A stretch of 64,000 nt of DNA from Temnothorax longispinosus (taxonomy: Eukaryota > Arthropoda > Insecta > Hymenoptera > Formicidae): positions 10,432,623 to 10,496,622 of the forward strand of contig NC_092359.1 of assembly GCF_030848805.1 (NCBI RefSeq), given 5' to 3'. This document shows, piece after piece, positions 59,172 to 64,000 of this stretch (its first letter is position 1; each line of letters starts with the position of its first letter). The notes below the pieces were generated by a model. The model did not search any database, was not told the origin of the DNA, and saw only the letters and a program-made list of their open reading frames with translations. The translations under genes were made by a program, and so were the position numbers.

Positions 59172-59513
59172 GTCGGTTATAATGACACCGAAAAAGAAAC
59201 GCAGCAAGTTGTGGGATTATTTCGAGGAATTGAAATTTTTGCTGGTAAAATGCGCAATTTGTAAAATACAAATTCATATGCCTCATCCATCGAACAGCCC
59301 AGCAATAATGATAGGACACTTAAATAAACATGGAATATTTTTCAATAATGACACATTCACACTACCTAACGACTTGAGACAATATTACTTGGAGTTACCG
59401 GGATATAAGGCAAAATGTAATGATTGTAGTAAAACAATGCCTTTTTTAACAGATATTATACGTTTACGAAAACATTTAAGAAGACATTCCACAAGAATCC
59501 TGAGTCGAGATGA
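59172..59513 (+). CDS. Zinc-finger cassette Z9 (intact)
   Basis: 114 codons. Finger 1: CAIC, variable MPHPSNSPAIM, GHLNKH. Finger 2: CNDC, FLTDIIRLRKH, RRH. The acceptor TATTACAG lies only about 50 bp after the TTAA element. Donor GA|GTAAGT, AATAAA at 59564. Confidence 0.82.
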
Positions 59514-60130
59514 GTAAGTACACATTCAAAAAATTATAATTATTAAAATACTAAAGACTATAAAATAAATATAATAATGATAAAACAATCAATAGCTGAA
59601 AAAACAAAAGCGAATAAAAGTTTTTATCGGGGCACATATGTAACACTTATTTGCAATTTCAATCATGAATGTGCCTCTCAAATCGTAATAATAATGAAGT
59701 ATTTCAATTATTTTGCATAATTTAAATAAATGAGTCGCTTATTTACACGTTTACTCATACATCATTCATATAAACTAAAAATTTAGATTAGATGTTTATT
59801 TGTTTGACATTAATACTGCAGAAATTTGAAGCAGTTATACAGAGTGTTTCCTAAGTAAGTGCACAAACTTGAAGGGAATGTTCCTTATATATTTATGTAT
59901 TTTTTAAAAAGAAAAAGTCCTCTAAACATGTGTCCTAAACTACTTTGTTTTCAAAATACAAGATGTCAAAGTTGTGAAAAAAAATGAAAATTTCGAAAAT
60001 CTGGCTAACGTTTAAAGATATTTTATTCATAAAGGTTTTGTTACACATTGACGAAGTGTGCTAACAGAATTGACAATAACAAAGTATGTTTCTCATTTGC
60101 GGCCTTTTAGTAAACATAATTTGTTGCAGA
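59514..60130. other. Downstream block of U4 and MITE fragment
   Basis: The standard post-zinc-finger block runs to about 59835. From 59840 (after TA) CAGAGTGTTTCCTAAGTAAG marks the left part of a relative of the 53951 MITE; its right end is missing. Confidence 0.5.
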
Positions 60131-60149
60131 CATTTGCAGTTGCAGAAAA

Positions 60150-60660
60150 TTTGTTATAGGGGAGCTGAACGCAGCAGAGTGCAAGAGTAAAGGCACATCC
60201 CGTGTGCGGCGTGTGTTCCTGCAATCCCGGTTTTTATAAAAAACAATGTGAGTGCGAGGGAAACGACAATGGTGCTGACAAATCGATCTCGATGACCGAC
60301 TGTAAACCCGACAATCAAACCACCGAGATCTGCAGCGGTCATGGTACATGCAAGTGGCGTCTGAGATTGCGACAAACGACCAAACAACCCGCAAGAACTA
60401 CGGAAAATATTGCAAATGCGACAATTTCGCTGCAATTGCCTGCCGAAAATGGTATGGCGAGACGTGCGATTGCAAGGAAACAAACAGCACATGCATCTCG
60501 CAAGAACGTTGAGATTTGCAGCGGACGCGGCAAGTGCATCTACGGCAGCTGTCACTGCCATGAGCGGAATAATATTCGATATTCCGCACAACATTGCGAG
60601 ACGTGCCAGTGAGTGTCCGCGCGTAATAAAGGAAATGATCTGGGAAGTTTATTGTTGGAA
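60150..60660 (+). pseudogene. mys: Integrin-beta EGF-stalk pseudogene fragment
   Basis: CGVCSCNPGFYKKQCECEGN and EICSGHGTCK are characteristic of the cysteine-rich EGF modules of integrin beta subunits. Further modules (CDNF, ETCDCKETNSTC, then EICSGRGKCIYGSCHC) appear in shifted frames. At least two frameshifts and a TGA break the reading, and no head, transmembrane or tail region is present. It is a decayed fragment, probably retroposed, of a beta-PS (myospheroid-type) gene located elsewhere. The mys assignment is by family only. Confidence 0.75.
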
Positions 60661-60981
60661 GAAATCGTTTATCGATAAGACAACATAAAAGAAGGCTCGA
60701 GATGTATGAATGTTTTTACATTGACATTTCTATACTATTCGACTTACCCGCATACAGGAGGCGATTCACATGCAATTAACATTATTGTGCATAACATACA
60801 CATAGTTGAAAATTTAGAAAGTTTTCTACGAGAAGAGAAAAAGTTACTAAGTTGATTACATCTATTTATTAATTTTATTTAAATCTTATTTAATTTGATT
60901 TTTACTTTAGAAAATGTACGTTTCAATCTGTATGCATATATAATGTTCTACAGTTTTTAAGATATATAAGTAAAGGCTGTT

Positions 60982-61626
60982 CTTCCGAAAACATCCGTGC
61001 TCCGATTTAGGTGAAACTTTGTGAATAGATTTCTTTTAGATAAAAAAAGACATATTTTTGCGACTCCAAAGTTTAGCAACTTTTTTAACATCTTTAATTT
61101 ACTGCCTCCGCGCAGACATTTTACAGGCGAAACGAGGTGCCACATGGGTTTTACAACTTTCCACGCGTGGAAAGCTCACGTATGTATTTTGAAGGCACAC
61201 TATGTGTCTAGTTTATTAATAGTGGAGCCCCCCGCAGAGGGGTGGAACCTACTGCCTCCACAGTCTCCACGCATACACTTTTCACGCGAGACGAGTTGTC
61301 ACATGGTTTCGTGGCGTGCTTTACGAGCTCGTTTATATATATACATATACATAATGAAACATTATATATTCTCTAGTTTCGCCAATAATGTTTATATGTT
61401 ATTACTTTGACGGGTATAACTTATGGTTGTTTACATTACTTGAGAGCTGTTTTGGTTTGTTATTATACTTAGTTTGCTCATAATATATTGAGTTAATTCG
61501 AAAAAATATTTTAAAAGTTTCTAAATTTTGAAGTCGCAAAAAATCTTTTTGGTACATGTCTTTTTTATCTAAAAGGAATCTATTTACAAAATTTGACCTA
61601 AATCTGAGCACGGACGTTTTTGGAAG
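60982..61626. mobile_element. Element with about 150-bp inverted ends
   Basis: TTCCGAAAACATCCGTGC at the left pairs with GCACGGACGTTTTTGGAA at the right, and the arms continue (AGACATATTTTTGCGACT / AGTCGCAAAAAATC). The middle (61125-61300) repeats the CACGCGTGGAAA and GTGGAGCCCCCCGCAG block of 36870-37060. Confidence 0.6.
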
Positions 61627-61910
61627 TTTCGCCATGACGTTTGGTATCTGCAAAAAATATCGTACAATATTACCAGCACTTTGAAACAAAAGCGCACACA
61701 ATTACTTTTTCAACATTTTCTGCGGAATATAAGGCCAATCTGGGGCATATTAAAAAACATAAGTGGTCGAATTTAGGCCGGAAGAAAATTGGCCAATCAC
61801 TCGGGAATTGTGGAAAAGATAAGGCTACGATGTTAAACTCTCGGCTGTAATTGGTCATTTGACTTACTGCTTGAGTCACTCTTTACATTTTTCTATATGT
61901 GTAGGGGAGA

Positions 61911-62448
61911 CCGGGGCGAAGTCATCACTATTTTTTCGGTGTCGATTTTTAACAACAAATCAAATAATTTTAGTAAAATGTGGTATACCGTTGTAAAGAG
62001 TAAACCCTTGGCTACAAAATTTATACAAACATTTTTGGTCTACGTCGTTTTGTTCAACTAGTATACAGTGAAAACGACAAAGATGCAAAAATTAAAATGT
62101 CAAAATTGCCGGGGCGGAGTTGTCACTCCATTCTCGGACTAAATTTTAAATGAAAATTTATAATTCCGATCATGAAAAATGATAAAATACATTTTATTAA
62201 TTATTTTTTAATAAAAAAATGAAAACACTAATTAAAAACACGATGGCGGAAAATAATTACAAGAAAAGCGCACACACTTATGTGCCCTACGCTCGCACGT
62301 TTCTCACCAGCTTTATTCTGTCATCTCTGAGCACACGCAGCAGATATTATCCAAGTCCTCGCCGGAATCCGACCACTGCTACTTCTTTGACTTTGATGAT
62401 TTTCGCCAAAAGCCTCCATGATATGGTTTGGTGACGACTTCGCCCCGG
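61911..62448. mobile_element. MITE with CCGGGGCGAAGTCRTCAC ends
   Basis: CCGGGGCGAAGTCATCAC and GTGACGACTTCGCCCCGG are inverted, with a third related word (CCGGGGCGGAGTTGTCACT) at 62110. The 62219-62434 frame has no domain. Confidence 0.55.
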
Positions 62449-64000
62449 ACACAAGTTTCAAGTTTGGTCGCTCATAAAATATTAGAAATCAATGAAAATA
62501 AAAAAACTTTTTTACTGGATTCGTGTTCAGCATGCATTATTCGTTAGAATCACTTACTTTGAGATTCGGAGAGACAATAATATTTAAGATATTACAAATT
62601 TTCGACGCGCAAAAAATATATGCTTTAGATATTGCGTTTGTTCGACACTAATATATAGAAATAAATCGTAAAATAAGAAACAGACACATTTAATTTATAC
62701 AATAACAATTAATAAGATAATAGATATTTAAGAAAACAATTCATATATTTTTTTTAACTTGCAATTAATCAAAGAAGCATAAATTGATTACAATATATAA
62801 TTATATTCCTCATCTCTCATATATGTTAATCACTCTCATTAAAAATTAAACTTACTAATACTAATATTATAAAATTTATAAAATTAATTGTTATTAATAA
62901 ATTAAAGAACAGTTTCTATATGTATAAATTAGTAAACTAGTAAAAATGTATTAATCACAACAATTAATAAATTATGTAACAGCATAATTTGTAGGATATG
63001 TAAAACGAATATACGAAATGTATAACAAAATTGTGTATTAAAGATTATGAATAAAGTTGCTGCAAGTATCATTTAATTTGTTTTTTGGAAAACATTTTAA
63101 ACGTGATTATAAAATGTTAAACAATATATTTATTATTTATTTTAGTATTCTTATTTCTACGAAAATCAGCATCACGTTTGTATTGCAATTAGTGCATGCA
63201 TAATTATTTTTTATTTTTTATGTAATATATTAAAACAGTTTTAGTGTGTACTATATACACATAATAAAAAAAATTGCTGTCGAATTTTTTGCGTCTGCGA
63301 ACGTATTCCAGAAGAGAAAAATGATATTTTTTGGTATTATAATATAGTACATATGATAAAGTCAAAAAATTCCAATCAGAATAAAAATAAAACCTGTAGA
63401 TAAAAAGTGCACAAAGTGTAAACGGTGCTGGGGGCTGGGAGATCATTGCAGTTTCTCTCTTTGCGTGTTATCTGTCGGAAAACTCAAGAATAGTTCATTA
63501 TTAAAACGCTAGATGGCATCAGACTGATCTTTTTAAAATATTAAATAAATTCTCAAGTTATAAATTCTACGAGTACGCAATACATGACGCAATACATAAT
63601 GCAATATATAATGTAACGTAATAATCTTATGCTGACTCTTTTCAAGTATATAAAACTATTTTATGTACTTTATATGAATAAGAGAAATGTATATATTTAT
63701 TTTATATGTAGGATATTTTAAAATATGTGAGAGTAATTTCTAGGATGAATTCGAGTTTGAGGAGCAAGAATAATGAAGATTCGCATTTGTCATACTTGTT
63801 TCCGAATTACAGATATATAATTGTTTTATATTTCAATAATTCTCGTTATAAATTAAAATAGTATAACCGATTTCACTCAGCTGTTCTTTTTCTTTGTATT
63901 TCATGTGTGATTTCACTGACTGTTTGTAAATACTAATTGTAAACGCTAGTTCAGCGATAATACAGGAAACAGTAATGTTATATTGACAGCATTAGTTAAC
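62449..64000. other. AT-rich intergenic DNA
   Basis: No gene, RNA or organised repeat was recognised. Confidence 0.5.

Noticed and set aside
60154..60594. Minus-strand frames over the integrin fragment
   Set aside because: Antisense shadows of the Cys-rich plus-strand sequence.

Overview
The window reads as an AT-rich insect nuclear genome, probably hymenopteran (an ant is my guess). The support is an insect-type Loquacious (Loqs/TARBP2) double-stranded-RNA-binding ORF, a broken integrin-beta EGF stalk, Helitrons, a Penelope-like element, TTAA-flanked piggyBac-type MITEs and very abundant foldback DNA. The species call is inference. There is one 500-base assembly gap (5556-6055).

The main content is a large tandem array of small exons on the + strand, about 17.2-60 kb. 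It contains two kinds of cassette. Linker exons are about 126 nt, with 24 copies of which 20 are open. Zinc-finger exons are about 342 nt, each encoding a BED-type finger followed by a second C2H2/BED-like finger, with 10 copies of which 6 are intact. Every intact cassette starts and ends in phase 2, so any cassette can be spliced to any other without losing frame. Each donor (GTAA, once GTGA) also creates an in-frame stop if it is not spliced, and every zinc-finger exon with a donor is followed about 45-55 nt later by AATAAA. A zinc-finger exon could therefore be internal or terminal. At 22866-23610 an intronless copy of the first two Loqs dsRNA-binding domains sits directly upstream of, and in frame with, the first linker exon. 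The sequence thus predicts a chimeric dsRBD-dsRBD-(linker)n-(BED finger)m protein.

Layout: 1-12 kb holds AT-rich DNA, a relic double BED finger (603-935), a 2.2-kb palindrome (3009-5218) and a nested palindrome (7513-9217). 12-17 kb holds tandem repeats, twin palindromes, a Helitron and a piggyBac-type MITE. 17.2-19.7 kb is a decayed array unit (U0) broken by a second Helitron. 21.9-29.7 kb is unit U1 with the dsRBD fusion, eight linkers and three zinc-finger exons. 29.7-47.2 kb is unit U2, whose leader is split by a 12.5-kb insertion with about 55-bp inverted ends; that insertion carries LINE-like and Penelope-like material plus two more zinc-finger exons. 47.8-53.7 kb is U3 and 55.0-59.8 kb is U4. 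60.1-60.7 kb is an integrin-beta pseudogene, and the rest is repeats and featureless AT-rich DNA.

How the parts may work together (inference): dsRBDs could bind structured RNA, while the BED fingers, variable exactly at their presumed DNA-contact positions, could supply changing DNA specificity. No transcript evidence is available here. Whether the units form one gene or several is unknown.
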